Assembly (NCBI GenBank): GCA_025331565.1
Contig: JAFREQ010000154.1
Coordinates: forward strand, 425,001 to 489,000
DNA from: Holacanthus passer
Lineage: Eukaryota; Chordata; Actinopteri; Pomacanthidae
Direction of reading: 5' to 3'
DNA length: 64,000 nucleotides
The notes under the pieces were generated by a model. The model had not been told where the DNA came from. It made no database searches and saw only the letters and a program-made list of their open reading frames with translations. Shown here piece by piece: positions 1-11,144 of the stretch (position 1 is its first letter; each line of letters starts with the position of its first letter). Made by a program: the position numbers and the translations under genes.

Positions 1-347
1 CCGGGGGGACCTCCAGCCTCAGCTGGACAGCGCCATGCAGGACGTCAGTGATAAATACCTGCTGCTGGAGGAGACGGAGAAGCAGGCGGTGAGGAAGGCG
101 CTGGTGGAGGAGAGGAGTCGCTTCTGCTGCTTCGTCTCCATGCTGAGGCCCGTCGTGGTCAGTCTCACATACACACGCACACACACACACACACACACAA
201 AGCACTGATTGACAGGAACAATGATTGACAGTCTGACTAAGACTGTTAAAAGTTATGCCTGAAAGGTGGTTTTACAAAGTTTGTAGTTTCCACATTAATG
301 GCGTCGTGATCCAAACACTTGCTTCTTCTCTTGTCTCAAATGTCTGA

Positions 348-413
<66 letters not shown>

Positions 414-3400
414 AGGAGGAGGAGATGTCCATGCTGGGCGAGATCACTCACCTCCAAACTCTGACAGACGACCTGAAGACGCTGACTATGGATCCACACA
501 AGCTGCCGGCCTCCAGTGAACAGGTGCGACTGTCTGAACACACCTGAACTCTTCTGTCCCGGTTTGTTTCCGCTGGGCTGAAAAGAACGTGTCCATGTTT
601 TACATAGGAAATAAAACCGGAGATTTCTAGAAAAAGGTCATAATATTATGAGAATAAAGTCATAGTCAATATTTCAAGAAAAAATAAACGAATAAAGTCG
701 AATAAAGTTCAGATTTTAATCCTCTGTTTTAACACATTGAGGTCAAGCTCGAATCTTTTTCTCTGAAATAATAAGGCTTGAATCTTTAAATGATTTGAAG
801 TGGAAATAAATGTAAAATTCAGCTGATATATCATCGTCAGGTTTATTAAACTTCCACATATCGATATTGGCCTCATGAATCCTTGTTTGTCAGGTCTGAT
901 GGTTTCCCAGAACTCTTTGAGGCCAAACAGAAACTGACCCAGAATCAGTCTGCCGACCCCTCTCTGTTTCTCTCTGCAGGTCATCGTGGACCTGAAGGGC
1001 TCCGAGTGCACCTGGTCCTACCAGACTCCGCCCTCGTCACCGAGCACCACCGTATCCAGGAAGTCCAGCATGTGCAGGTTGGTTGACATGGAAACAAACA
1101 CACTGCCCCTGATCTCCAGACACCTCCCCAACAAGCTGATAGAGTTCATCTTTAATCCTGCGTTTGGTCTACTGCCTCCCTGTGGTCCAGAGGTGGAACT
1201 GCAGCTGTTAATGGGACATGAATGCATCACTCATTTCTGATTAGTTTATTTCTAATAGATATTCGATTCTTCAAAGAGGAAAAAGTGGTATTTGATGAGT
1301 TATTGTTGTTTTAATTAGTGTTAAAGAAGAAGGAAGAGTTGCAGCCGATACTTTTCCTTCTAAGCCGGTTGAACTCTGATCAGGATTATTCTCGTGGTTT
1401 CTTCATGGCAGCAGTGAGTTTGAACTGCGAGGGATCATATAGGGTCAGTGTGTTGGTCTAGATCCCAAAAGCCAGTCTTGTAAAGCTCCCTGTGGTCTGG
1501 CAGGACTCAGTGAGCATCTGCTCGGGTTTCAGACTTTCTTCTGAGTTTCACACAGGAAAGAAAATTCTCTTAAATGATCCAGAAGAAAATGGTTTCTCAA
1601 TAAAGTGGAGGTGAGAAATAGTTCATGCTGTAGAACAACAGCACCGGACGAAACGTGTCTGTAGTTTCAAAAACTGCTGAGTTTTAAAAGTTGGCTTGAA
1701 ATGTTTGGTCTTTGGTCTGTTTACATCTTCTTTGGTAGAAAACCTTCAGAACTTCAGACGAAGTTCTTTATTAGACAAAGATGCAAGTTATCAAAAACAG
1801 CTAAACAGCAACACAAACCAAACCAAAGTGTTGGCACAGATATTTAACAGTTCATCAAGCTTTATTAAAGATGCTGAAAAATGTCATCAGATAATGTTCA
1901 TAAAGTTGCTGTTTCAGTAGATTTGTCAGACAGTGTACAAACTGAAGTGTAATTTAAGCATTAGATGTGATAACTGAAAAGATTTATTCGTCCTTAAAGC
2001 ACTAAATGATTTTTAAAGATTCAAAAGCAGCAGGTCCTTGAACAAACACTGTCTCAGTTTCTCTGGATAATCCCAGTTTCTAGTTAACTAGTGTCATAGT
2101 CCAAACTGTTGACAAGGTTCTGTGGATTATCCAGAATAAATACGATATTTATTTATGGAATAGGTTTTTTTTTACAATCCTTTGAGCATCACAAATGAAA
2201 CTCCACCTCCATTGTATAGGTTTTATTGGGTTAAACCTCAGAGACCTTAATGAATAAAACAAAATGATCTTTGTGTCTTGTGTGAACTGGTTATAACCAC
2301 TCTGAAGTTTTCTGTCCTGATCCGTGACTCTCGTCGTCTTCCTCCCTGACATTGACCCCCCTCTTCTTCTCTCCATCCCACAGCAGCCTGAACAGTGTGA
2401 ACAGCAGCGACTCTCGCTCCAGCGGTTCACACTGTCACTCCCCAACCTCCCATTTCCGTTACCGTGCCTCCTCGTCCTCCTCCTCCTCGGTGCTCCCCCA
2501 GCAGACGCCGGCCCGCCTCTCCTCCGTCTCCTCCCACGACTCCGGCTTCATCTCCCAGGATGCCTTCCAGTCCAAATCCCCTTCGCCCATGCCTCCGGAA
2601 ACCTCGCAGGTAAGGAGCATGAGCAGAGGCCGAAAAGTGGAGTGGAGACGCTTGTATAAAAATGTCCACACACACTGTCCTCTCCATCCTGATCCACTCT
2701 TCTTCACCAGCGAGCTCAGAAAATCCCTCCAGGCTGCTGCTGTGTGTGTCTGTGTGTCTGTGTGTCTGTGTGTGTGTTTGCTGAGTCACACCAGCCATCA
2801 CAGGGTCTCTGCAGCCAGACCACATCCTCGATTATTCCCTGCGGAGCCTCCTGAGCTGTGGTTCACAGGCAGAGCAGGGAGAAAACAGTCGGCCAGATTA
2901 GACTCATTTTTGCAGCTTTATCTCAAATGAAGAAAAGGTTTGAAATCATCATTTTCCAGTAACAAGAGGAAAATATGTGACGTGTGAGAATCGTGTAAAG
3001 AACACGAGCGATGCCTGAGAGGACTCTCAGCCTGTAACAAACAAACCTAAAACCTGTCCCCACTGTCCACGTCTAAAATTGACCCTCACACAGACACACA
3101 CACTTTGAAGGACTTGCTTTCATTTGCTATAACCTTAACCAGATCCTCCACACACTCAGCTCCAACCCTAAGCTTAACCAAAACCAGGTCTGATTTGGTA
3201 AAGTTTAGGGTGCAAATATAAATGTAAAGCTGCTTATTATTTTATTGAGATATATTTACAGTCGTACTAGAAATTACAGCATGTTACATTGCAGATCTTC
3301 TGTGTATTATTTATGATGCGGAGCCTTTTGGAAACGACCTCATGTATATTCTGTCCAGTTACCACAGCTTCTCATTCCACCTGCTGCTGCTTCTTTCATC

Positions 3401-6400
3401 ACTTCTTTCTTCTTCTGTGATTTCTAGTCAAAGCTTTTTACCTGCTTTTCTCCTGCTGGACCAACTCTGTGCTGTGATTATTTACTCTGAGATTTTTCCT
3501 ACTAACCTGTCACGAGACATAACGAGCTTTCTCTGCTTTTCTCTGTCCTTGTTTTCCGGCTCGCCCTCCGTGTGTCTGTGCTTTGCATGGCTCCGCTGCA
3601 GTCGTGTGTCTCTCCTTCGTCCTCTCAGTCTGTCAGTGAGGAGCCTTCCTCTTCCTCCTCTTCCTCACCCTCACACAACGAGCCCCACGCTGGGCCGCAA
3701 CAGGTGAACGTCTGCACATGAGAACACACACATGTCTGAGGTTGTTTGGGTCAGTGGAGGCGGCGTCACACACACTCTGGTCTGTGGGTGTCGGTTTGTG
3801 TTTGAAGGAGCTGCAGCGTTTGAGCGTCAGAAAGATGCTGACTGAAGCAGCTTTTACACAAATAAAAGACTGAAAACTGCTGCTTTAAGACATGTTTATA
3901 TTGTAAATGATGGCTGAGCTCCTCCACCTTCTCTCCTTTGCTTCATGTGTTCATATCATAGCATCATCTTTAATTTATGAATTGTTTCTCTGCCTCTTCT
4001 TCATCCGCTCATCTTCAGTTGTCAAACGGTTTTGACCTCTGTCTGCACGGACTGGTACTGCAGGCCCAGGACACCCACCTCCACCCTCCATACTTCACCT
4101 ACTCCTCCTCCACCACCACCTCCCCCATCTCCTCGCCCTCCTATTCGTCCGTTTCTCCCACCTGGCCGTGGTCTCGTTCGAGCTCTGGCCAATCGGGGGA
4201 GTTCCTGCCTCTCAGCCCCTCGGGACTCGGCCTGATCCCGTCATCCAGAGTCCCGTCCTGGAAGGTTTGATCCCCGACGTCCTTCACTTCTTTGTATCCT
4301 GCTTTCCTCCACTCACTCCTCCTTTCTTTTCCTTTTGTTTATGTTCTTTCATCTCATGTTTGCTGTCTCTCTCTTCTTTTGAGTTGTTTTTTTTTTGCTC
4401 ACACGGCTTCGTCATTTACAAGCAGACCTTAAAACAGAAGAAAGAAAGTCTTTCCTCTCAACCAGCTCTCCACTTAATTAACTCTTCATTTCTTTTCTTT
4501 TTTGTACATCTGTGGTCAGATTTTGGCCGCGGGTCAGATTCAAGCTGCTGCTTTTTAATTGACTCATGTCAAAACAAGTTGAACTGACAGAAAATTAATT
4601 GAATACTAATTTAGATTTTAACATTTATTTTTACAGTAAATTCTCATTTTAAAATCTCAAATATTTGCTGGTTGCTGCTTCAAAATGCAAACATGTGCTC
4701 ACCTTTGTCATTTATACTCTTCTAAAATAAATGCTGGCAGTATGAAATCACACTGTACCAATAAGTTGTTTCCTAAAATAAAAGATTAATCCAGTTGTTG
4801 TCAAAAACATTAATCAGCAGTAACAACAACTTTTTACTGTGTTGTTTCTTACACTTGTCTTAATCCGTCGATTAGTGTTTTTAAAATTGGGTCTATAAAA
4901 TGTTAGAACCAATAAAAAAATTCCCATCAAAAGTTGCAAAAACCAAAATTTAGTCCTGTCAAAAAACCCCAAAGTGATTCAGTTGAACTGACCTGTAACT
5001 GAGAAAAGCAGCCAAGTGTAACGCTGTGTTGCTTTGGATCATGTCTGTGTGCAGGACTGGGCCAAACCGGGCCCGTATGACCAGTCAGTGGTCAACACCC
5101 TGAAGAGGAGCAAGGACAGGAGGGAGACTACAGATCCCTGGCAGCCACCAGGGCGGCGACGTCACGATGCCGGGGGAGGAAACACAAGGGGTTAAAGGAA
5201 GCCACTCTGGGACGTCACACAAGGTCAGACGGTGTTTTTTAAAATTTCAATTTTGTATGTGGCTAATTTCAGTTCATATGGACCAATGAAAACCAAACAA
5301 GGCTTGTAAACATGGTCACATGACTTACTGGCAACCTTTTGATTGGACAGTTTTAGTAACGTTTCAAAACAGATTAAAAACAATGTGTGTGTGTGTGTGC
5401 GTGCGTGCGTTGACCCGGCAGGAGGACAGGGAGGCCCACGAGGAGTTGGCCAGAGCGCTGGCTCGAGGCCTCCATCTGGACATCCACGGCTCCAGCAGAG
5501 ACTCCCTGCAGGGCTCCAGCGGCTACAGCAGCCAGACCAACACACCCTGCTGCTCAGAGGACACCATCCCATCACAAGGTGCACACAAACAAACACACAA
5601 ACACATGTGTTGTGCTTCCATAAATTATTTATTTCAAAATCACAAACTGTTTTTATATTAAGCTTTTTACTTTTGTTAAGGTTTAAACACATTAAACCCA
5701 TTGAGAAAAAGTTGTGTTGAGCTTAGGTCACCTGTATTTTGAGCTCAGAGTCGACACACGATCGCTGTAGTTACACAGATAAAACAGAAGAAAATAGAAG
5801 CGCATCATCAGCTGTGGACGACTGAAAGCGTCTAAAGTGTCTCCTGTGTGGAGACGTTAAATGTGTAAACGTGATAAAATGGTTTTCTGTTCCCCACAGT
5901 GTCGGACTGTGATTACTACTCTGTGGGAGCGGATCAGGAAGGCGAGACGCAGCCGTCATCAGACTTTGATAAATCCTGCACCATCCCCAGAAACAGTGAC
6001 ATCACTCAGTCGTACCGTCGCATGTTCCAGTCGAAGCGTCCCGCCTCCACCGCCGGGCTGCCCTCCAACCCCTCTGCCGTCATCACGCCGGGGGTCGCCA
6101 CCATCCGACGGACGCCATCCTCCAAACCCAACCTGCGACGGCCCTCGGGGGGCCTCAGCTTGGGCCCCATCCCCATCAAGCCCCCCATGATCCCAGTCAA
6201 GACCCCCACCGTGCCTGAACATCCCGGGTTCCCCAGCAGGGCGGCATCAGAGGACGGCAACACGCCGCGAACTCCGCTCAGCCCCCCGACCACTCCGCTG
6301 TCACCAGGCAGCGGCGGGACGTTTTCACCGAAGTCCGGCACCTGGGAGACCCGGCACCTCTACGAGGGGTCCGATCCTCCCACCCCACCACCGCAGCCCA

Positions 6401-6555
6401 GCGGCCGGGTGTCAGAGTGGGAGCGCCGGCCTCTCCCGGAGCTCCTGGAGGAGTCTGAATACAGCGAGGTGGAGGACTTCCTGGTGGCTATCCGACGAGG
6501 TGTCAGGCTCAAGAGGGCAACGACCAACGACCGATCAGCACCGAGTATTCACTGA
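1..6555 (+). CDS. mtss1: mtss1, metastasis suppressor 1 (MIM/MTSS I-BAR protein), 3' part
   Basis: Actin- and membrane-binding scaffold that bends membrane through its IMD/I-BAR domain and binds G-actin through a C-terminal WH2 motif. The 5' end lies outside the window. Coding exons: <1-157, 416-523, 980-1077, 2384-2609, 3602-3703 (optional), 4019-4264, 5055-5223, 5422-5578, 5900-6555. The first two encode the end of the IMD (YLLLEETEKQAVRKAL, MLGEITHLQT). Next come the Ser-rich linker (YQTPPSSPSTT, LNSVNSSDSRSSGSH, SSVSSHDSGFISQDAF), the DWAKPGPYDQ segment, SSRDSLQGSSGYSSQT, and IPRNSDITQSYRRMFQ with a proline-rich tract. It ends in the WH2 core AIRRGVRLK followed by TTNDRSAP. The LSNGF exon and the synteny favour MTSS1 over the paralogue MTSS2. 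All phases agree except exon 5055-5223, which seems to change frame internally; skipping that exon would keep the frame. The paralogue (a or b) cannot be told. Confidence 0.93.
171..199. repeat. (AC)n microsatellite just after the 5' splice site of the first mtss1 intron
   Basis: A nearly pure AC run with one interruption, beginning 14 bases after the donor at 158. It is complementary to the TG repeat at the other end of the same intron. Confidence 0.95.
352..413. repeat. (TG)n microsatellite abutting an mtss1 3' splice site
   Basis: About 31 TG units run directly into the CAG acceptor at 413-415 and take the place of an ordinary polypyrimidine tract. Poly-UG in pre-mRNA is bound by factors such as TDP-43, so the length of this repeat could modulate exon 416-523. 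Confidence 0.95.
3602..3703 (+). other. mtss1: probable alternative (cassette) exon of mtss1
   Basis: A phase-0 exon of 102 bp (acceptor after gctgcag) or 75 bp (acceptor after cctctcag, start 3629), ending before a gtgaac donor. Both choices keep the frame between the flanking exons. It encodes a Ser/Glu-rich stretch with SQSVSEEPSSSS, which recalls the SQSVSE-type exon I remember from MTSS2. I infer that it is an optional exon because the human MTSS1 form I recall joins the neighbours directly. Confidence 0.5.
4850..4990 (+). repeat. dispersed teleost repeat fragment (ATCGATTA-rich family, copy 1)
   Basis: Contains the family's recognisable interior: a GATTAG core, then GTCTATAAAATGTTAG, then TTCCCATCA and CCCAAAGTGAT. 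It is degenerate and lies in the mtss1 intron before exon 5055-5223. Related copies lie at 12598, 21381 and 42572. Confidence 0.55.
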
Positions 6556-7916
6556 GACCGGAGGGTCGGTTTGCCTCCAGCCATTTTGCATCGTGACTGA
6601 ATCTGAAGCTCTTGAAGGGACACAAAATGGCCAAATGGGAGCTTTGACATCAAACGGATGCCGAGGATGGAGGAGGAAGCTGATCAAAGATCAGTTTTGA
6701 AATTTCCTATCAAAACTTTGGATATTTGATCTTGGTGCAGTGAGTTCATTACAGAAAAGCCAAAACTATTAAAAAAAACGTTATACATTTGGCACCATCA
6801 CCTTTTGGCCAAAGAGAAATTGTTCAAATGAAGGATGACAGATCATCTGTTTGTGGTTTTGAGGAGTTTTGGAGGAAGAAAACTCGCTGTGGGGAGAAGC
6901 TCACTTGGTTCGGTCTGTATGTATGAGGTCTGAGAATCTCTTTTCTAAACTGACAAACTAAAGACTGATGTGGGTTAAAGGTAGAAGTTTCTTGTTTGAA
7001 AGGTGCTGATGAAGAGTCAGAATCTCACCAGGTTTGGTTTTGCTGGTTGACTCTTCCTCGGGAAACTGACTGAAGCTCTTCTCTCCCTCTGAGCCCCCTC
7101 TGGTTAGTTGTGAACTGTCTGAATCGTCCCTCTGGGAACACCGACGCTGATCTGAGATCGTTTCCCCCGAGCAACTTCAGCGTCTAACGAGAAAAGGACA
7201 TGAGTTGTACAAGGTTCATTCTTGGAGCAGGAATTACTGAAATATTAAAGTGTGTAGTTTGAGGAATAAGAGACATGAGATGATGTAGGAAAAAATTCTG
7301 GAAGAGATGATATTGAAGTGGAAGGAACGAGGGAGTATTTTCAAAAGATCAAATCATTATTTGTATGTACATATTTATATTTTGGCGTGTTTGTACGTTT
7401 TGTTCGTCCTTTCACATCCTCGTCGTCGCCCGTTTCCCCTCAATGGTGCCAAAAAGCCTGTGTGCTGAATATAACTTAAATATTCTCTATTTAATTGAAA
7501 TGACGCTGGATTTTTTTTCTGTAAAAACATAGATAGGGTGTTTGATAGAGAACAAAGACAACCTGAAAGAAAAATAGAGCTTCTACACAAACTGAAAGAC
7601 TGTATCTGTGAGGAAACATACTGAAGAGTGAAAACATTCACAGGATCTTTTCTTGTTACAGTAGATTGACCTGCATGTTTTCAAGTTTGCCCCAGTTTAA
7701 ATATTTGGCTTTAAATGAGGTTGTAAGACGGTGAAGGCCTTTAATATCGCAGCAGCGTCGACAGCAGCAGATCACATGGTGGATGCCAACAACTTGCTCG
7801 ATTTAGTCTGTTTGATTCTTTAAACTGAAAATCAGAGATACCCCAAAGGACTATTGGACAGTGAGTCACTATTTATTAGCTCTAATTTGGTTTTTATCAT
7901 TTTATAATAAAATAAA
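6556..7916 (+). other. mtss1: mtss1 3' untranslated region (end uncertain)
   Basis: Non-coding sequence follows the TGA at 6553-6555. Two overlapping AATAAA signals at 7906-7916 are a reasonable polyadenylation site. A longer 3'UTR is possible because the next 2.7 kb also lacks coding sequence. Confidence 0.45.
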
Positions 7917-10450
7917 ATTTAAATTATGATAAAAAAATAAATGATTTTTTACAGCATTTATTTTCCATAAAAGCACTTTGAAAAAAAAACTGAAAATGGA
8001 CTAAAATGAATGATTGATATTAAGTGAAAGTGCAGACAGACCTGATCTGGGATCTTGTTGGCCTCCAGGTTCATCGGCCCCTCGGTCCCTGTTCAGTGTT
8101 CAACTGTTAACATGAAGCTAATCTACGTAGCAGCTGTGTCGACATACATCGTGACTACAGGTGCTGCGTTACTGAGCTCTAGTGATCGCAGTGATTTGGA
8201 TTAGTGTTGGTCTGTTGTGGTGAAGCCAGTCGTGTTGAGTCAGCACAGATGTGAGCTTCAGTATTGGGACAAGGAGCTGCAGTTACCTCAGTCGTTTCTA
8301 TTTTAACGTAGCGGATTCCAGCTTCTCAAATGTCGTTATTAATGTAAAGCTCCTAGTAGAAACTGTAGCATGACGATAAATCCAATTGACCATGACGGTG
8401 CCAGATGAGGCCGATGAGATTTGAACTGAAAATCCTCTGTGTTTAAATAGAACAGAACACGAGCAGACGCTGCTGATATTCATGTACAACCAATATATAA
8501 ACCTGTAATAAGCTTGTAATTACTAAATGTTGAATAGACAAATGAGCTAAAACTCTTAACTTGTGTTAGCAGGTGATTAGCGTGAGAAGCTGAAATAGAT
8601 GAAACTTATCCCCGTTGCTACTAAATACTTTATCAGAGTGCCAATTATTTATGTAGCCTATTTATTCGTTTCAGTGTTTTCATCCATTTTATGTGTAGTT
8701 TTACACATTTCTAAACTCCCAGCTGTCCTGTTGAGCATATAAAACATATTAACAAATATATGTAATATGCATGTTGTCTTTTTTTAGTTGAACGAAAGAT
8801 TGAATTTTTAGTCTGCTTTTTTCTACTGTAACTGATTTTTTCCTGTTGTTCTGCCTCTGTTGGAGCAGAATGCATTTTACATGTCATCTGATCGGTTTCC
8901 CTTCAGGGACGGTTAATGTTTTGGTGTGACAGCAGTTTGACGCCCTGTATGATGACTGACGTCTGTCTTATCTGTTCTCACTCATTTTCCACTGCAGGTT
9001 AACGAATACGATCGTGTAGCTGATGCGACAAGCGTATGAAGCTGAACGTTCGAGCCTGTGAGGACTCTGCGTGTTATCGAGATCTGACACACACTGAGGA
9101 TTAGAAGAGCGATTATCGGGAATCACATCCATCAATAACAGAAAATCTGGAACGTGTTTATCCATGATTCATTTTACAGAACATCTGGTTCGATCAAAAA
9201 TCACTTGTTCAGTCTTCAGTGTGTGTGGAGGCCATTTCTGTCAGTGTGTCTCCTCCCTTTGATGTTTAGCTTTTGATTTGAGACAAGTTGCCAAATTTCC
9301 TACAGTATAAGCTAAATGATAACCTGGGCTTCTTTCTTCTATTGGATTTTATTCTCACCAAGGTTTTGTTTTGGGTGAAACCAGCTACTTTTATAACAAT
9401 AGATAATTGATTCTCTAATGATTCTATAACTTTTCCAGACTAGATGTCCACTTTTAAAAGGGGTTAATATTTAATTTAGAATCAGCTTGTCCTGATCCTG
9501 GACTCATGCTAGATGGCCATGTCATGAAAAATCAGTCAGTCAATCAGTGACTCTGGAAAACGTGTTAAAGGAAGAACGTTGTGGAGACAAACACAGTGAA
9601 TAGCTACGTTGGTCCACAGCGCAAAACGTAGTCATCTCACAAAAACGGCTCTGAAATTGTGACATGGGTACGTTTCATCTGCCCAGTCTTTTCTGCGGGC
9701 ATACTTTAGGTCACGTGACTGCCGAGTTTCTCCCCGGCGTGAACAAAAAACACGGCGGACATCCCTTCTATTGCCGGTGGAAATTGCTATATTTTAAGAT
9801 AGCTTGTGGCTTTAGCTTCGTTTTGATAACTTTTCTAGCAACAAATGTACACTTTACTTTCATAGTATCCTTTCGGTTTATGTATACGATCCGCAGTTTT
9901 TTCGTTTCGACGTACATTCTTTCAGGTCTCTCAACAAAATTGTAGGAACACCACGTTTTTTGTTGTTGCCACGGTGATAGCTACGGACGCTATTAACAAC
10001 GAACCAGAAGGAAGTTGATGTCGCGTCACGGACCGAGTTGCTCTTAAAACTGGTTACATTTGACCACAAATACGCTTCTATGCATTAAATAATGGCTTCT
10101 GTTTGGTTTTCAAAACATAGCTAAATCTTTTAAAAATTAATGAAACAGATCAAAGCATTTTAGCCACAATACAAACTATAGACTGTAACAATCTTTGTAT
10201 TATAACTTACACAATACTCTTAATTAATACGTGATTTATGTAATCTTATTTAATAAGATAAACCTAATTGTTTTTTTAATACCATCTTTTAAAACAGCTT
10301 TGATTAGACCACAAACTATGATCCCACACAACAAATTAATTTCTGCTTAATTTGTCTTTATATATTATACTGGTAGTTTTTGTCATTTCTTTTCATGAAT
10401 TTTATTTATTATTTTTTTTATTCAGATGTGTGTATTCATACTGCTACAAC
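7917..10450. other. intergenic, no gene seen
   Basis: AT-rich sequence between the likely end of mtss1 and the repeat cluster at 10.4-11.0 kb. Open frames here are short and have no recognisable protein. The part at about 9700-10080 differs from its surroundings by several CpG-containing words and may be a decayed transposon, but I could not identify it. Confidence 0.6.
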
Positions 10451-10515
10451 AATTATGTTTCCCTTCTGGGGTAAATCAATCATTCAATAAATCAATCTGT
10501 CTATCTGTATGCATG
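10451..10515 (+). mobile_element. LINE-type 3' tail fragment
   Basis: A TTTCCCTTCTGGGG motif is followed by AATCAAT-rich sequence and CTATCTGTAT-like short repeats. This resembles the 3' terminus of several fish non-LTR retrotransposons, which end in ttcccttcgggg...aataaa plus a microsatellite. Only the tail is visible. Confidence 0.45.
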
Positions 10516-10621
10516 TATGTGTTGCATTACAACAACATCAGATCCTATTTTCAGACTAGTGTTTATGAATGATGGATCCATCAATCAAAAGAAGCTGAAT
10601 AAGAAAATGTGTTTTCAGAAC

Positions 10622-10973
10622 CAGTGGTGGTAAAGTAAAAATACCTGTATAAAACTACTCCATTACATGTAAAAGTCCTGAATTCAACATGTTACTTAAT
10701 AAAAGTATGAAAGTATTATCAGCTAAATGTACTTAAAGTATCAAAGTAAAAGTTCTCACGGCTCCGTTTTTTTTATCGTTAACTTTCATCATTGTGGAGC
10801 CTACTCTAAATACTTTGCAGACTACAGGGTAGATTAGTAGAATACTGCATCACATTGTGTTTTTAATGCAAAAAGTAACTACAAGTGTGAAATATTCACT
10901 ACGTGGTGGAGTGAAAACTACAATATTTCCCAAAATTGTACTTGAGTAAATGTACTTAGTTACATTCCACCTG
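10622..10973. mobile_element. hAT-like non-autonomous DNA transposon (MITE)
   Basis: The left end reads CAGTGGTGGTAAAGTA. The right end, ACTTGAGTAAATGTACTTAG then TTACATTCCACCTG, is its approximate inverted partner. Internal words (AAAAGTATGAAAGTATTATCAG, split here by eye; TTTTTAATGCAAAAAGTAAC) are typical of an abundant teleost MITE. I saw no transposase. The expected 8-bp target duplication is not evident, so the ends are probably eroded. Confidence 0.6.
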
Positions 10974-11144
10974 AATGTGACTGTAGTTTACTGCGTGTGA
11001 CCGAACAATCTGACCTTTGAGCTGCTCAGAACAACCTCAGCCTTCTTCATTCAGGAGTGACCGGACTTTCGCTGCCTTGCTCGAGGGCACGTCAGCTGTC
11101 AGCGATGAGACAAGAAGAGCTTCAGAGAATGAAACACTCCAAAA

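Noticed and set aside
1..6555. Assignment to the paralogue mtss2 (MTSS1L)
   Set aside because: The LSNGF exon and the surrounding tmem65-rnf139-tatdn1-ndufb9 block point to MTSS1, although one optional exon looks MTSS2-like.
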